NCBI GenBank assembly: GCA_900104565.1
Contig: LT629952.1
Span: 1,487,604 to 1,551,603 of the forward strand
Length of the DNA stretch: 64,000 nucleotides
From: Ruminococcaceae bacterium Marseille-P2935
GTDB taxonomy: Bacteria > Bacillota > Clostridia > Oscillospirales > Ruminococcaceae
Direction: 5' to 3'
Under the pieces are notes generated by a model. The model was not told where the DNA came from. It did no database searches and was given only the letters and a program-made list of their open reading frames with translations. Every line of letters begins with the position of its first letter. Within the stretch, counting starts at the first letter, position 1. Below are positions 7,923 through 18,059 of this stretch, one piece after another. The translations under genes and the position numbers were made by a program.

Positions 7923-10217
7923 ATGATAAAATTGTTTGACACCGGTGCTTATCTGGTAAACCAGAGCGTGCTGATCAGTGATGATCACAACGCCGCCGAT
8001 GCATTAAAGGCCCAGCTGGGGTATGTTCCTTCCAAGGAGCAAACTTTCAAAAACACTATGGCCTATTCTATTTTAGAAGCACATAATACCTCTGACAACA
8101 TGGAAAACCTGAAGATTAAATTTGACGCTATGGCGTCCCATGATATTACCTATGTAGGTATTATTCAAACAGCGCGTGCCAGCGGGCTAGAAAAATTTCC
8201 AATCCCCTATGTGCTGACCAACTGCCATAACAGCCTATGCGCTGTTGGCGGTACCATTAATGAAGATGACCATATGTTTGGCCTTTCAGCTGCAAAAAAA
8301 TACGGCGGCATTTACGTGCCTGCCCACCAGGCGGTCATTCACCAGTACATGCGTGAAATGATGAGCGGCTGTGGCAAAATGATTTTGGGCTCTGACAGCC
8401 ATACCCGTTATGGCGCTTTGGGCACCATGGCCATAGGCGAAGGCGGCGGCGAGCTGGCAAAACAACTGCTGGGCCGGACCTACGATGTAAAACGCCCTGG
8501 GGTTGTTGCTGTTTACCTGACCGGCGAGCCCCAAAAAGGGGTTGGCCCGCAGGACGTTGCGCTGGCTATTATTGGTGCAGTCTTTAAAAATGGCTATGTA
8601 AAAAACAAGGTGATGGAGTTTGTTGGTGACGGTATCTCCAAGCTGAGTGTAGAATACCGTAATGGCATTGACGTCATGACAACCGAAACCACCTGCCTGT
8701 CCTCGATTTGGATGACCGACGAAAAGGTAGAAGAATATTTTGCACTGCACGGCCGCAACGATGCCTACCGCCGCCTGCGCCCAGATGATGTAGCTTATTA
8801 TGATGGTGTAATATTTGTAGAACTTAACAAGATTAAACCCATGATCGCCATGCCCTTCCACCCCAGCAACGCCTATTCTATCGAAGAGCTTAACGCAAAC
8901 TTGGCTGATATTATTCACGAGGTGGAAGCTACCGGGAATAAGCAGCTGGATAACCCCAAGATTAAATTCAGCCTGCAGGACAAAATTGTAAACGGCCGCT
9001 TAAAGGTGGACCAGGGGGTTATTGCAGGCTGTGCCGGCGGTACCTACGACAACCTGTGCGATGCTGCCGATATTCTGCGCGGGGTTTCTATCGGCAATGA
9101 TGAGTTTGCATTAAGTGTATATCCCTCCAGCCAGCCGGTCTTCCTGCAGCTTGTGGAAAACGGCGCGATTGCCAGCTTAATGACAGCCGGCGCTACCGTG
9201 CGCACCGCCTTCTGTGGACCCTGCTTCGGCGCCGGGGATGTACCCTCCAATAACGCGCTCAGCATTCGCCACTCCACCCGGAACTTCCCCAACCGGGAAG
9301 GTTCCAAGCCTTCTGACGGACAGATCAGCTCAGTGGCGCTTATGGACGCACGCTCCATTGCTGCAACTGCGGCAAACGGCGGTTTCCTGACCCCGGCTAC
9401 CGAACTTGCCGATATTGATTATACCAAACCCAAATACTACTTCCATAAGGAAGTTTATGAAAACCGTGTTTATAATGGCTTTGGCAAAGCAGATGCTTCT
9501 GTTGCGCTTAAATTTGGGCCCAATATTACCGATTGGCCAAAAATGTCTCACCTGACTGAAGACCTGCTTTTACAGGTGGCATCGGTAATTGATGACCCCG
9601 TTACCACCACTGACGAGCTTATCCCTTCGGGCGAGACCTCCTCCTACCGCTCTAATCCGCTGCGGTTGGCTGAGTTTACCCTGTCGCGGAAGGACCCCTC
9701 CTATGTGGGCCGCGCCAAAGCAATTCAGGCCGCCGAAACTGCTCGTCTGGCCGGTAAGTGCCCGGTAGAGGCAGTACCCGCTTTAAAAGACGTGTTTGAG
9801 CAGATTCATCAGTTGGGCTTTGACGCCACCCCTGCCAAAACCGGCTTAGGCAGCGTCATTTACGCGAAAAAACCGGGAGACGGTTCCGCAAGGGAACAGG
9901 CCGCCTCCTGCCAGAAGGTACTAGGTGGCTGGGCAAATGTGGCAGGCGAGTATGCTACCAAGCGCTACCGTTCCAACCTTATCAACTGGGGTATGCTGCC
10001 CTTCCTTTATGACGGCGGCGTCACCTTCCAAAACGGTGAATACCTTTTTGTTCCTGGAATCCGCAATGCAGTGGCCGAAAAGACCGCTGAAATTCCCGCT
10101 TATCTGATTGGGCCTGCCGGAACAAAGGAATTGAGCCTTACCCTTTCTGATTTGACTGATGATGAGCGCAGCATTATTTTAGCAGGCTGCCTGATCAATT
10201 ATTACGCACAAAACTAA
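7923..10217 (+). CDS. Aconitase-superfamily hydratase (YbhJ-like)
   Basis: A 764-residue protein preceded by GGAGG. It has the aconitase/isopropylmalate-isomerase layout: [30 protein letters not shown], then CGPCFGAGD and a C-terminal swivel-like domain after about residue 600. Cys370, Cys431 and Cys434 sit where the three [4Fe-4S] ligands occur, so a cluster and a (de)hydratase activity are likely. The divergent sequence and lack of TCA-cycle neighbours argue against a standard citrate aconitase; it resembles the YbhJ-type 'hydratase' group of unknown substrate. A strong terminator follows at 10438. Confidence 0.85.
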   Translation: MIKLFDTGAYLVNQSVLISDDHNAADALKAQLGYVPSKEQTFKNTMAYSILEAHNTSDNMENLKIKFDAMASHDITYVGIIQTARASGLEKFPIPYVLTNCHNSLCAVGGTINEDDHMFGLSAAKKYGGIYVPAHQAVIHQYMREMMSGCGKMILGSDSHTRYGALGTMAIGEGGGELAKQLLGRTYDVKRPGVVAVYLTGEPQKGVGPQDVALAIIGAVFKNGYVKNKVMEFVGDGISKLSVEYRNGIDVMTTETTCLSSIWMTDEKVEEYFALHGRNDAYRRLRPDDVAYYDGVIFVELNKIKPMIAMPFHPSNAYSIEELNANLADIIHEVEATGNKQLDNPKIKFSLQDKIVNGRLKVDQGVIAGCAGGTYDNLCDAADILRGVSIGNDEFALSVYPSSQPVFLQLVENGAIASLMTAGATVRTAFCGPCFGAGDVPSNNALSIRHSTRNFPNREGSKPSDGQISSVALMDARSIAATAANGGFLTPATELADIDYTKPKYYFHKEVYENRVYNGFGKADASVALKFGPNITDWPKMSHLTEDLLLQVASVIDDPVTTTDELIPSGETSSYRSNPLRLAEFTLSRKDPSYVGRAKAIQAAETARLAGKCPVEAVPALKDVFEQIHQLGFDATPAKTGLGSVIYAKKPGDGSAREQAASCQKVLGGWANVAGEYATKRYRSNLINWGMLPFLYDGGVTFQNGEYLFVPGIRNAVAEKTAEIPAYLIGPAGTKELSLTLSDLTDDERSIILAGCLINYYAQN

Positions 10218-10437
10218 ACTGATCTCGTCAATTTTTAAGTACAGCGGTTATTCTTTGTTAAAGGCAGTTGACCGCCGCCAAGCCTAAAAACCCAAAAGCA
10301 GCCATACAACGATAAAGTGGTTTCCAGCAGGGCAGGCATACAGCAGTTGCCGTTTGCCTGTAAAACAAAGCTTGTGTCTAACGCTGTTTACTTAAAAAAT
10401 ATTAAAAACAGTTCACTATATATTTTCTACCAGTATA

Positions 10438-10476
10438 AAAAAGGCGTGTATCTGTAATACAGATACACGCCTTTTT
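10438..10476 (+). terminator. Intrinsic terminator after the hydratase
   Basis: A 17-bp stem AAAAAGGCGTGTATCTG / CAGATACACGCCTTTTT with TAATA loop. It is A-rich on one side and T-rich on the other, so it can work in both directions. The 425-base gap 10218-10642 holds nothing else that I can identify. Confidence 0.88.
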
Positions 10477-10642
10477 ACGTGCCAAACAGTCAAACAGCCG
10501 AGTAATCAGCCAAAATAAATTTACTTGTTGTATAATTCATATGATTTATACGTTTTTAACTATTTTCCTAATTTGGCGGGTTGTTTTTGCAAGGAACCTC
10601 CTGTATATTCGGTGAAACTACAGGAAGCCTAGAACTTTTCTG

Positions 10643-11476
10643 CTATGCAGAAAGCAGTTCTGCCGGCTTTTTCAGTTTGCCGGGCCGGCGCATTTCGCTA
10701 ATCAGAAGAATTAACCCAATCGTAAGCCCGATCAGTGCAATGGGCAAAAAGAAAATCAGAAAGGTCCCTCCAGCCGGGTAGGTACTGCCCAAACCACCCC
10801 CGGTACCCGGCTGGTTTGAAGGAGTTACCTTGGGAGGATTCGGGTTATTTTTCTCAGTCCCACCACCACCCTGCGAAGGGGATTCGCTGCTTTTGGGCAC
10901 TGGCTGAACCGTTTGATTAACCGGGATACTGGTAAACGTAATCCCATCCAACACAGCTTCGTATTGTTCCCACAGCAAATCAATGCTGGAATCATTTTCA
11001 GGAATATACAAGATAGATAGTTCCATACCCTGATAAATAGTTTTGCCTTCAAACGGGCGGATTTCCCCACTATATTCGTCCGTTACGTACCCAATTTAAA
11101 AAGGGGTTTGCTCATGCTCATAGGGAAGAACTATTTCAACATAATTGTCCCACTGTTGAAAATCTTCCACTGCTTTGTCCATCTCTTCTTGGGTCAAGTC
11201 TTTATAATCCTTCTGCTGGTTTACGATTGGAGAAGCATAAAGAACGAAAGTAAAACTTCTTCCTTCCAAATCTTTTTTCTGGGAAGCAATTAGGCAAAAT
11301 TTTCATCAATCGATGAACTTTCCCCTTCTTTTGCATAGTCCTTTTTCAAACTGATCCGATAAATCCATGTAAAATCCGAATTCCGGAAATTGGTACCGGG
11401 AAACATCCCCAAAAGCTGTGTTCGCCATCACTACCAGTAAAAGTATTGCCAGTGCAGCCGTCAACCACCGTTTCAC
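10643..11476 (-). pseudogene. Decayed gene for an exported, C-terminally anchored protein
   Basis: Frames join on the minus strand into one broken protein: a signal peptide from GTG 11476 (VKRWLTAALAILLLVVMANT then AFGDVSRYQFPEFGFYMDLS), a shift near 11360, another near 11285, an in-frame TAA at about 11097 (after EHEQTPF), then an open stretch to 10643 with a Pro-, Ser- and Gly-rich linker and a final membrane helix (FLIFFLPIALIGLTIGLILL) with basic tail. At least three lesions are needed, so it is not expressed as a full protein. The intact form would have been about 270 residues. I do not recognise the ectodomain. Confidence 0.65.
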
Positions 11477-11520
11477 ACCAGCCCCTACTCTTGGTTAAAT
11501 AATAATCTGTTCCGCAAATA

Positions 11521-12879
11521 TTACGCCTGCGCCTTCACCCACGCAGCAATATCATCAATCACTGTTTGATCTACCTGATTTGGGCTGTCATAGTCGGTTA
11601 TGTCCCGTACCCCGCTGGACGCCATCATCAGATGATTCAACCCCTCATACAAATGAAACTCCGCCTTGGAATTACCTTTTAAGGTTTCCTGCCATAGGGG
11701 GTAGTCCTTATCCGGGTATACCTGAAAATCCGCACTACCCTGTAAAATCAGCATGGGGTACTCTCCCAGCCGCTGTACATACTGTAACCCGCTTGCCTGG
11801 GTCAGGCTGTACCAATAGCCGGCGGGCTGACCGAAAATTGTGCCGGATATATTGCCAGCCTTCAGCTCTTTTATTTTATTTACTTCTGCCTCCACCTGGG
11901 CAAACCCCTGCTTTTTCTGGTCATCGGTTGCATCGGCCGCAGCAATCGCTTCTTTATTTTGGTCCAGAATAATATCTTCCAGCCCCCTCAAGCTGCCCGC
12001 CATGGAAACAAACCCCTTGACCTGAGGATGATCCGCCGCAATTTTAGGTGCGAGCATACCGCCCAGACTATGTCCAAGCAGATAAACCCGCTCTGAGTCT
12101 ACCTGTTGCAGGCTGCCAGCCAGCTGAATCGCCGCAGATACATCGTTTAAAACCTCGTCCTGTACGGTGATTTTTTCACCCAGCGCCATCAGTTCCTCTG
12201 TCTTGGCATAGGAACGCTTGTCATAGCGGATAGTAGCAATTCCCTGCTCTGCCAGACCCTGGGCAATATCGCGAAAGACCTTGTTGTTTGCTTTGCCAAT
12301 GGTTTCGTCCATATCCTGTGCACCCGAGCCGTGTACCAAAATCACAACCGGCGGCTTATCGGTACCGGTTGGCATAGTAAGCTTACCGTTTAGGGCAGAT
12401 TCCCCCTGGCCGATTTGGATGGATTCCTCTTTCCACCCGTCGGCCGACGCATTGCTTTGCTCGACCGCAGTGTAACTGATCCAAATACCTTCCAGCAGAT
12501 TTTCCTGATTAAAAGTAAAGGTCGTATTGATTCCCCGTTGTTCAAACCGGCTGGTCACCACCACCACGGCCATGTTGTCTTTCACTTCCATCGCCGTGCT
12601 GACATATTCTTTAAACGCCCCAATGGTTTCTACCGTTCCAGCCCAGCCTGCTTCCAGAGCGGCGGCATCCAGTTTCTTTTGCAGCTTTTTGCTCATGCCG
12701 TCTACCACCGGCTGAAATTCGCCATTCAGCATATTATTCACATATTCTTTTGCTTTTTGGGTTAATTCTGCCTCATCATAGCTTGCACTTTGCCCTGCAT
12801 TATTATTGCACGATGTAATATTCATACATAATATAACTCCAAGGATTGTTGCAATTAGTCTTTTCCAGCTTTTCATCAT
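11521..12879 (-). CDS. Lipoprotein with DUF3887-like domain and alpha/beta hydrolase
   Basis: A 452-residue protein. The lipobox NITSC follows a hydrophobic leader, so it is probably tethered outside the membrane at Cys24. Residues about 33-140 match a DUF3887-type domain (KAKEYVNNMLNGEFQPVVDG). The rest is an alpha/beta hydrolase: oxyanion region VILVHGSGAQDMD, nucleophile elbow GHSLGG, acid in GSADFQVYP and histidine in LNHLMM. Such proteins are annotated as serine aminopeptidase-like or dienelactone-hydrolase-like esterases; the substrate is unknown. It lies downstream of the decayed surface-protein gene's region on the same strand and ends the accessory block before the ribosomal operon. 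Confidence 0.87.
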   Translation of the reverse strand: MMKSWKRLIATILGVILCMNITSCNNNAGQSASYDEAELTQKAKEYVNNMLNGEFQPVVDGMSKKLQKKLDAAALEAGWAGTVETIGAFKEYVSTAMEVKDNMAVVVVTSRFEQRGINTTFTFNQENLLEGIWISYTAVEQSNASADGWKEESIQIGQGESALNGKLTMPTGTDKPPVVILVHGSGAQDMDETIGKANNKVFRDIAQGLAEQGIATIRYDKRSYAKTEELMALGEKITVQDEVLNDVSAAIQLAGSLQQVDSERVYLLGHSLGGMLAPKIAADHPQVKGFVSMAGSLRGLEDIILDQNKEAIAAADATDDQKKQGFAQVEAEVNKIKELKAGNISGTIFGQPAGYWYSLTQASGLQYVQRLGEYPMLILQGSADFQVYPDKDYPLWQETLKGNSKAEFHLYEGLNHLMMASSGVRDITDYDSPNQVDQTVIDDIAAWVKAQA

Positions 12880-13052
12880 CGTATCCCCATCTGTACTTTA
12901 CATAAAATTTAGATGATATAACCGCTTTATTCCTCATATGCATACGTCTCATCTGGCCGCTGGTAAAGCATTGTTGACGAAAAGCAGTTATATTGGTCTA
13001 TTCCAACAGTATAGCACAGCCTACCTGCCGCTTCAACGGATGTTTTGACGCA

Positions 13053-13086
13053 AAAAGGCTGCCCCGAAATTTCGGGACAGCCTTTT
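13053..13086 (-). terminator. Terminator of the ribosomal protein superoperon
   Basis: A long stem AAAAGGCTG-CCCGAAA / TTTCGGG-CAGCCTTTT, 18 bases beyond rplQ. It is T-rich on both strands. It is the only strong intrinsic terminator I find between here and rpsJ. Confidence 0.88.
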
Positions 13087-13104
13087 ATTCATTCAACCTG
13101 TGTA

Positions 13105-13446
13105 TTAAACCAGCTCAATGATCGCCATCTCAGCTGCGTCACCACGACGGGGGCCGATTTTGATGATGCGGGTGTAACCGCCTTTTACGTCCTTATATTT
13201 GGGAGCAATTTCATCAAAAAGCTTTTTGGCCACGGCTTCCTTTGTAACAAAGGAATAAACCTGACGCTTGGAGTGGAGGTCATCGCACTTAGCCGTAGTA
13301 ATCATCTTCTCAGCCATAGCGCGAACCTCTTTGGCTCTGGTCACGGTAGTTTCGATCTTGCCTTTTTCCAGCAAGAAGGTCACCATCGCTCTGAGCATAG
13401 CCGTTCTATGATCGGTGGTTCTGCCGAGTTTTCTGGTACCTGGCAT
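13105..13446 (-). CDS. rplQ: 50S ribosomal protein L17
   Basis: 113 residues. [20 protein letters not shown] and [17 protein letters not shown] are the L17 signature. L17 binds 23S rRNA domain III near the exit tunnel. Last gene of the superoperon, 37 bases after rpoA and followed directly by the terminator at 13053-13086. Confidence 0.98.
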   Translation of the reverse strand: MPGTRKLGRTTDHRTAMLRAMVTFLLEKGKIETTVTRAKEVRAMAEKMITTAKCDDLHSKRQVYSFVTKEAVAKKLFDEIAPKYKDVKGGYTRIIKIGPRRGDAAEMAIIELV

Positions 13447-13483
13447 TGAATTTCACTCCTTTACCTATGCATTGCTAGGGATG

Positions 13484-14440
13484 TTATTCTTCTTCTTTGC
13501 TGAGGTTATATCCCAAAGACTCCAGTTTGGCAATAACCTCTTCCAGAGATTTTTTACCGAGGTTTCTGACCTTCATCATCTCATCAGGAGACTTGTTGAT
13601 CAGGTCGCTCACCGTATTCACTCCGGCTCTCTTCAAGCAGTTGAAAGCGCGGACGGACAAGTCAAGCTCTTCAATCGTCATCTCAAGAACCTTTTCTTTG
13701 CCGGTATCCTCTTTCTTTTCCATGATCTCAGTCGAGCTCACCTCGTCGGATAAATCCACGAAGTGGTTGAGTTGTCTATTGAGGATCTTGGCCGCCAGAC
13801 TGACCGCCTCTTTTGCAGAGATGGTTCCGTCAGTCCAGACTTCCAGGGTGAGCTTATCATAGTCGGTGATCTGCTCCACACGAGTGTTCTCAACAATATA
13901 GTTTACCTTAAGAACCGGGGTATAGATACTGTCGACAGCAATCGTTCCCAGCGGAGCTTTTTCCAGCTCTGTTTGTTTATTACGCTCTGAAGAAACATAA
14001 CCCTGTCCCTTTTTGAGTGTGATCTCCATCGACAGTTTTGCATCCGGACCCAAGGTTGCAATATGCATGCTTGGATCGAGGATCTCGATATCGGCATCCG
14101 TCTGGATCGAACCTGCAGTCACTTCGCATTCACCCTGCGCGTCAATTCTGACAGTTTTGGGGCCTTCGCAGTAAAGCTTAGCAGTTAAGCCCTTAATGTT
14201 CAGGATGATCTCGGTAACATCCTCTTTTACGCCCGGAATTGTCGAAAATTCGTGTTGGATCCCATCAATTTTGATCGACAGTACTGCAACACCAGGAAGC
14301 GAGGAGAGCAACACACGCCGTAGGCTGTTGCCTAGTGTCGTACCAAAGCCGCGATCTAATGGCTCGGCGATGAATTTTCCGTAACGTCCGTCGGGTCTCA
14401 GCTCCGCCGTTTCGATTTTTGGCTCGATAATTTTTACCAT
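13484..14440 (-). CDS. rpoA: DNA-directed RNA polymerase alpha subunit
   Basis: 318 residues, normal length. The N-terminal domain ([20 protein letters not shown], used for dimerisation and beta/beta' contact) is joined by an acidic linker to the C-terminal domain ([23 protein letters not shown]), which contacts UP elements and activators. It lies between rpsD and rplQ, the standard alpha-operon position. Confidence 0.98.
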   Translation of the reverse strand: MVKIIEPKIETAELRPDGRYGKFIAEPLDRGFGTTLGNSLRRVLLSSLPGVAVLSIKIDGIQHEFSTIPGVKEDVTEIILNIKGLTAKLYCEGPKTVRIDAQGECEVTAGSIQTDADIEILDPSMHIATLGPDAKLSMEITLKKGQGYVSSERNKQTELEKAPLGTIAVDSIYTPVLKVNYIVENTRVEQITDYDKLTLEVWTDGTISAKEAVSLAAKILNRQLNHFVDLSDEVSSTEIMEKKEDTGKEKVLEMTIEELDLSVRAFNCLKRAGVNTVSDLINKSPDEMMKVRNLGKKSLEEVIAKLESLGYNLSKEEE

Positions 14441-14515
14441 TATAAAACCCTCCTTTTACAGACAGTTATTCCCTGCCGTTTGAACGCATTCCCTTGCTGA
14501 TTCTACTACCTGTTA

Positions 14516-15145
14516 CTATTTGCTGTAGTACTCTACAATCAAATGCTCTTCAACGTCAAAGTCGATGTCCTCTCTGTTGGGAAGCTCTATGATGTTAGCA
14601 GTGAGCTGATCTTTGCTTACGTCCATCCACTTGGGAGTAGGACGGGCAGAGTTTGCTTCCACTACGGCTTTGATCTTGTCGCTGTTTTTGCTGGAATTAG
14701 CAACAGCTACCACATCGCCAGCCTTCAGCAGAATGGAAGGAATGTTAACCTTCTCTCCGTTGAGGGTAAAGTGGTTGTGACGAACAAGCTGTCGGGCTTC
14801 TTTTCTGGAAGAAGCAAAGCCTGCTCTGTAAACAATATTGTCAATACGGCTTTCCAGAATTCTCAGCAGGTTTTCGCCTGCCATGCCCGGTTTGCGGCTG
14901 GCAATATCGTAATAGGTTGCGAACTGGCTCTCCAAAACGCCATAGTAACGTCTGGTCGACTGTTTTGCACGCAGCTGGAGTCCGTACTCGGAAGTTTTTC
15001 TGGCACGGGCTTTGCCATGCTGCCCAGGAACAGTGGCTCTTCTTACTACAGCACATTTGTCAGAGTAGCATCTATCTCCCTTAAGAAATAGTTTCTTGTT
15101 TTCGCGGCGGCAAAGTCTGCACGACGCTCCGGTATATCTTGCCAT
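14516..15145 (-). CDS. rpsD: 30S ribosomal protein S4 (zinc-binding form)
   Basis: 209 residues. Cys9, Cys12, Cys26 and Cys31 form the zinc site of C+ type S4. The S4 RNA-binding domain follows (ILESRIDNIVYRAGFASSRK). S4 nucleates 30S assembly, and in many bacteria represses its own operon. Here it sits between rpsK and rpoA, whereas in Bacillus subtilis rpsD is elsewhere; this placement is usual in Clostridia. Confidence 0.98.
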   Translation of the reverse strand: MARYTGASCRLCRRENKKLFLKGDRCYSDKCAVVRRATVPGQHGKARARKTSEYGLQLRAKQSTRRYYGVLESQFATYYDIASRKPGMAGENLLRILESRIDNIVYRAGFASSRKEARQLVRHNHFTLNGEKVNIPSILLKAGDVVAVANSSKNSDKIKAVVEANSARPTPKWMDVSKDQLTANIIELPNREDIDFDVEEHLIVEYYSK

Positions 15146-15169
15146 CTGATTGCACCTCCTGTAATGCTT

Positions 15170-15571
15170 TTACACACGCCTTCTCTTGGGCGGGCGGCAG
15201 CCGTTGTGCGGTATCGGTGTTACATCCTTAATCAGGCTAACTTCCAAGCCTGCACCCTGTAGTGCACGAATTGCAGCTTCACGGCCTGAACCAGGACCTT
15301 TTACATAAACTTCTACCGTTTTGAGGCCATGCTCCATCGCAGCTTTTGCAGCGGTCTCTGCAGCAGTCTGAGCAGCAAACGGAGTGGATTTTCTGGAACC
15401 TCTGAAGCCCAGTCCACCAGCGCTAGCCCAGGAAAGTGCGTTACCCTGCACGTCTGTGATGGTCACAATGGTGTTGTTAAAGGTAGATTGGATATGAGCG
15501 GCGCCACGTTCGATATTCTTGCGCTCACGGCGTCTACGAGTGGTTGCTTTTTTAGCTGTTGCTTTCGCCAT
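15170..15571 (-). CDS. rpsK: 30S ribosomal protein S11
   Basis: 133 residues. [20 protein letters not shown] and [14 protein letters not shown] are S11 signatures; the Lys/Arg-rich N-terminus binds 16S rRNA at the platform near the mRNA path. Follows rpsM by 18 bases. Confidence 0.98.
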   Translation of the reverse strand: MAKATAKKATTRRRRERKNIERGAAHIQSTFNNTIVTITDVQGNALSWASAGGLGFRGSRKSTPFAAQTAAETAAKAAMEHGLKTVEVYVKGPGSGREAAIRALQGAGLEVSLIKDVTPIPHNGCRPPKRRRV

Positions 15572-15589
15572 TTCTCCTATCCCTCCTTA

Positions 15590-15958
15590 TTACTTCTTCT
15601 TATTTGCGATTGTTTTCTTCGGACCTTTTCTGGTACGGGCATTGGTCTTGGTGCGCTGTCCTCTTACAGGCAGGCCCCTTCTGTGACGAACACCGCGATA
15701 GCATCCGATCTCGACCAGTCTCTTAATGTTTAAAGCAACCTCTCTTCTGCGGTCGCCTTCTACATGAAGGTTCTTGTCGATATATTCACGTAATTTTGCT
15801 TCCTCGTCCAGAGTCAGATCCTTAACACGGGTGTCGGGATTGATTCCGGTGGCTTCCAGGATAATGTTAGCGGTTTTCCGGCCAATACCAAAGATGTAGG
15901 TAAGGCCAATCTCTACCCGTTTCTCACGCGGCAGATCGATACCAGCTATACGAGCCAT
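15590..15958 (-). CDS. rpsM: 30S ribosomal protein S13
   Basis: 122 residues. [20 protein letters not shown] begins the protein and the basic C-terminus [20 protein letters not shown] reaches toward tRNA in the P site. S13 forms the head bridge to the large subunit. Located after rpmJ as in most Firmicutes. Confidence 0.98.
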   Translation of the reverse strand: MARIAGIDLPREKRVEIGLTYIFGIGRKTANIILEATGINPDTRVKDLTLDEEAKLREYIDKNLHVEGDRRREVALNIKRLVEIGCYRGVRHRRGLPVRGQRTKTNARTRKGPKKTIANKKK

Positions 15959-15995
15959 ACGTTTGTTGCACCTCCATTATATAGGTTTTGCACTA

Positions 15996-16109
15996 TTAGC
16001 CCTGACGCTGTTTGTGCTTCGGGTTTGCGCATATCACCATAATGCGGCCCTTGCGCTTGATCACTTTGCATTTTTCACAAATGGGCTTAACGGAAGGTCT
16101 TACTTTCAT
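15996..16109 (-). CDS. rpmJ: 50S ribosomal protein L36 (zinc form)
   Basis: A 37-residue gene read directly from the sequence: [20 protein letters not shown] then [17 protein letters not shown]. Cys11, Cys14, Cys27 and His32 are the zinc ligands of the C+ form. AAAGGAGG precedes the ATG. It lies between infA and rpsM. Confidence 0.97.
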   Translation of the reverse strand: MKVRPSVKPICEKCKVIKRKGRIMVICANPKHKQRQG

Positions 16110-16146
16110 TTAAATTACCTCCTTTAACGTACCCTTAACGGTTTCG

Positions 16147-16365
16147 CTATTTCGAACGCCAAGTAATGCGTCCCTTGGTTAAATCGTAAGGCGAGATTTC
16201 CACCGTCACCTTGTCTCCCGGCAGAATACGGATAAAATTCATCCGCAGCTTGCCGGAAATGTGGGCCAGCAGCTGATGCCCGTTTGGCAGCTCCACCTGG
16301 AACTGTGCGTTAGGCAGCGCTTCTACTACGGTACCTTCGATTTCAATTACATCTTCTTTGGACAA
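16147..16365 (-). CDS. infA: Translation initiation factor IF-1
   Basis: 72 residues, the usual length, with the OB fold typical of IF-1: [39 protein letters not shown] and ITWR. It occupies the 30S A site during initiation. It starts one base after the stop of the KOW-protein gene. Confidence 0.98.
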   Translation of the reverse strand: MSKEDVIEIEGTVVEALPNAQFQVELPNGHQLLAHISGKLRMNFIRILPGDKVTVEISPYDLTKGRITWRSK

Positions 16366-16366
16366 G

Positions 16367-16633
16367 CTAATTCCCTCCCTCTTCTAAGTCCTCTCGGTTC
16401 GCAAGGTAAAGCTCCGAAAGGATTTTTCTAAGCTGTTTATCGGTTTTTATATCCTCTGCGTTCAGCATGGTATTGGTTTTGCTTAAGTGCTTCGGATTTT
16501 TCCGCTTTGGGCTTTTTAGCCTGCGCACCTTGCCATCAGCTATAAATATACAGCCGTCAGCAGCATCCACTACCATATAAAACCTGCCCGCGTCGCGTCC
16601 AGCGCCGGATTTTACTACACGTCCAATTTCCAT
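16367..16633 (-). CDS. KOW-domain RNA-binding protein (L14e/YlxQ-like position)
   Basis: 88 residues. The N-terminal half ([20 protein letters not shown] then [14 protein letters not shown]) is a KOW motif as in archaeal/eukaryotic L14e-type proteins; the C-terminal half is a short acidic helix. A small KOW protein between map and infA is a regular feature of clostridial superoperons and is thought to bind ribosomal RNA; its role is not settled. It is tightly packed with both neighbours. Confidence 0.85.
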   Translation of the reverse strand: MEIGRVVKSGAGRDAGRFYMVVDAADGCIFIADGKVRRLKSPKRKNPKHLSKTNTMLNAEDIKTDKQLRKILSELYLANREDLEEGGN

Positions 16634-16643
16634 GACGGCCTCC

Positions 16644-17393
16644 TTAAGGCTGAGTCAGAATCACCGGGCCATTTGATGTAATGGCTATGGTGTGCTCAAA
16701 GTGAGCTGAAAGACTCCCGCTCTTTGTCAGAACCGTCCAGCCGTCCGGCATTCTCCTTACCTCCCAGCCTTTGGCGTTCACCATAGGCTCAACGGCAATA
16801 GTCATACCCGGAAGCAGCCGTGGGCCATGCCCCTGCCTTCCAAAGTTTGGAACCTCAGGCTCTTCGTGCAGGTTTCTGCCTACACCGTGGCCGATGTATT
16901 CCCGTACCACGTCAAAGCCATTCGCTTCCACATAAGTTTGAACCGCATTGGAAATGTCGCCAATCCTGTTTCCTGCCAAGGCGGCGGCAATACCCCGCAC
17001 AAGGCTTTCTTTGGTAACGTCCAAAAGTTTTTGAGCTTCATCAGAGATTTTCCCCGCAGCAAAGGTTGCCGCATTGTCCCCATGAAAACCCTTATAGCAT
17101 GCACCCACGTCAATACTGACGATATCCCCCTCGTGGATAATCCGCTCATGGGACGGTATGCCATGAATTACCTGGTCGTTAACCGAAATGCAGGCACAGG
17201 CTGGAAAACCGCCGTAGCCCAGAAAAGAGGGAACCGCTCCCTGAGATTTAATAAATTTATGCATGGCTTGGTCGATGTCCCAGGTGGAAACACCTGGTTT
17301 CACCGCCTCACCACCAACCAGCAGCGCCTGTGCCGAGATACGACCCGCGACACGCATGGCCTCCAGGTCTCTTTGGGTCTTAAGCACTACCAT
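16644..17393 (-). CDS. map: Methionine aminopeptidase, type I
   Basis: 249 residues. Removes N-terminal Met from new proteins. The metal ligands are present in order: Asp in SIDVG, Asp in GDNAAT, His in GHGVGRNLHEEP, Glu in IAVEP and Glu in FEHTIAI; the substrate-binding His is in VIHGIPS. No N-terminal extension, so type Ia. It starts two bases after adk ends. Confidence 0.97.
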   Translation of the reverse strand: MVVLKTQRDLEAMRVAGRISAQALLVGGEAVKPGVSTWDIDQAMHKFIKSQGAVPSFLGYGGFPACACISVNDQVIHGIPSHERIIHEGDIVSIDVGACYKGFHGDNAATFAAGKISDEAQKLLDVTKESLVRGIAAALAGNRIGDISNAVQTYVEANGFDVVREYIGHGVGRNLHEEPEVPNFGRQGHGPRLLPGMTIAVEPMVNAKGWEVRRMPDGWTVLTKSGSLSAHFEHTIAITSNGPVILTQP

Positions 17394-17395
17394 AG

Positions 17396-18028
17396 TTACG
17401 CCTCAAGTGCGGCCAGCGTCAGCTTGGTGGTTTCACTAAGCTCCTCCTGACCCTGCACAATTTTAAGTTTCCCGGTTTTGGCGTAGTAATCCTTGAGGGG
17501 CTCGGTCTGTGTATGGTACACATTCAGCCGTTCCCGAATAGTTTCAGGCTGGTCGTCCTTGCGGGTGATCAGCTTGCCACCGCAGGCATTGCACACTCCC
17601 TCGTTCACAGGGGGGTTGTAATGTACATGGTAGCTGGAGCCGCAGCTTTCACAAACCCGGCGGCCGGAAAGACGTTTGATAATGTCTGCGTCCGCAACCT
17701 CAATATCGATTACCTTGTCAATGACGACACCCATCTCATCCAGTGCCTCAGCCTGAGGTACTGTGCGGGGGACTCCGTCAAGAATGAAGCCTTCCTTACA
17801 GTCGTCCTGCGCCAAACGTTCTTTAATAATCCCAATAATGATTGTATCGGGAACCAGATCGCCGGAATCCATGTAGGACTTCGCCTGCAGCCCCAGGGGG
17901 GTCTGGTTTTTGAGCGCTTCGCGGATGATGTTTCCGGTACTGATGGCCGGAATTCCCAGCTTATTGCAGATAATCTCTGCCTGGGTCCCTTTGCCGGCGC
18001 CCGGAGCTCCGAGGAGTATCAAATTCAT
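17396..18028 (-). CDS. adk: Adenylate kinase with zinc-binding lid
   Basis: 210 residues. Interconverts ATP+AMP and 2 ADP. Walker A GAPGAGKGTQ is at the N-terminus; the long LID carries CESCG ... CNACGG, the four-Cys zinc site of Gram-positive enzymes. DGVPRT is the AMP-site motif (usually DGFPRT). It sits between secY and map, the classical spc-operon arrangement. Confidence 0.97.
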   Translation of the reverse strand: MNLILLGAPGAGKGTQAEIICNKLGIPAISTGNIIREALKNQTPLGLQAKSYMDSGDLVPDTIIIGIIKERLAQDDCKEGFILDGVPRTVPQAEALDEMGVVIDKVIDIEVADADIIKRLSGRRVCESCGSSYHVHYNPPVNEGVCNACGGKLITRKDDQPETIRERLNVYHTQTEPLKDYYAKTGKLKIVQGQEELSETTKLTLAALEA

Positions 18029-18059
18029 AGCGACTACCTCACTTCCTGTAAAGGGCCAA

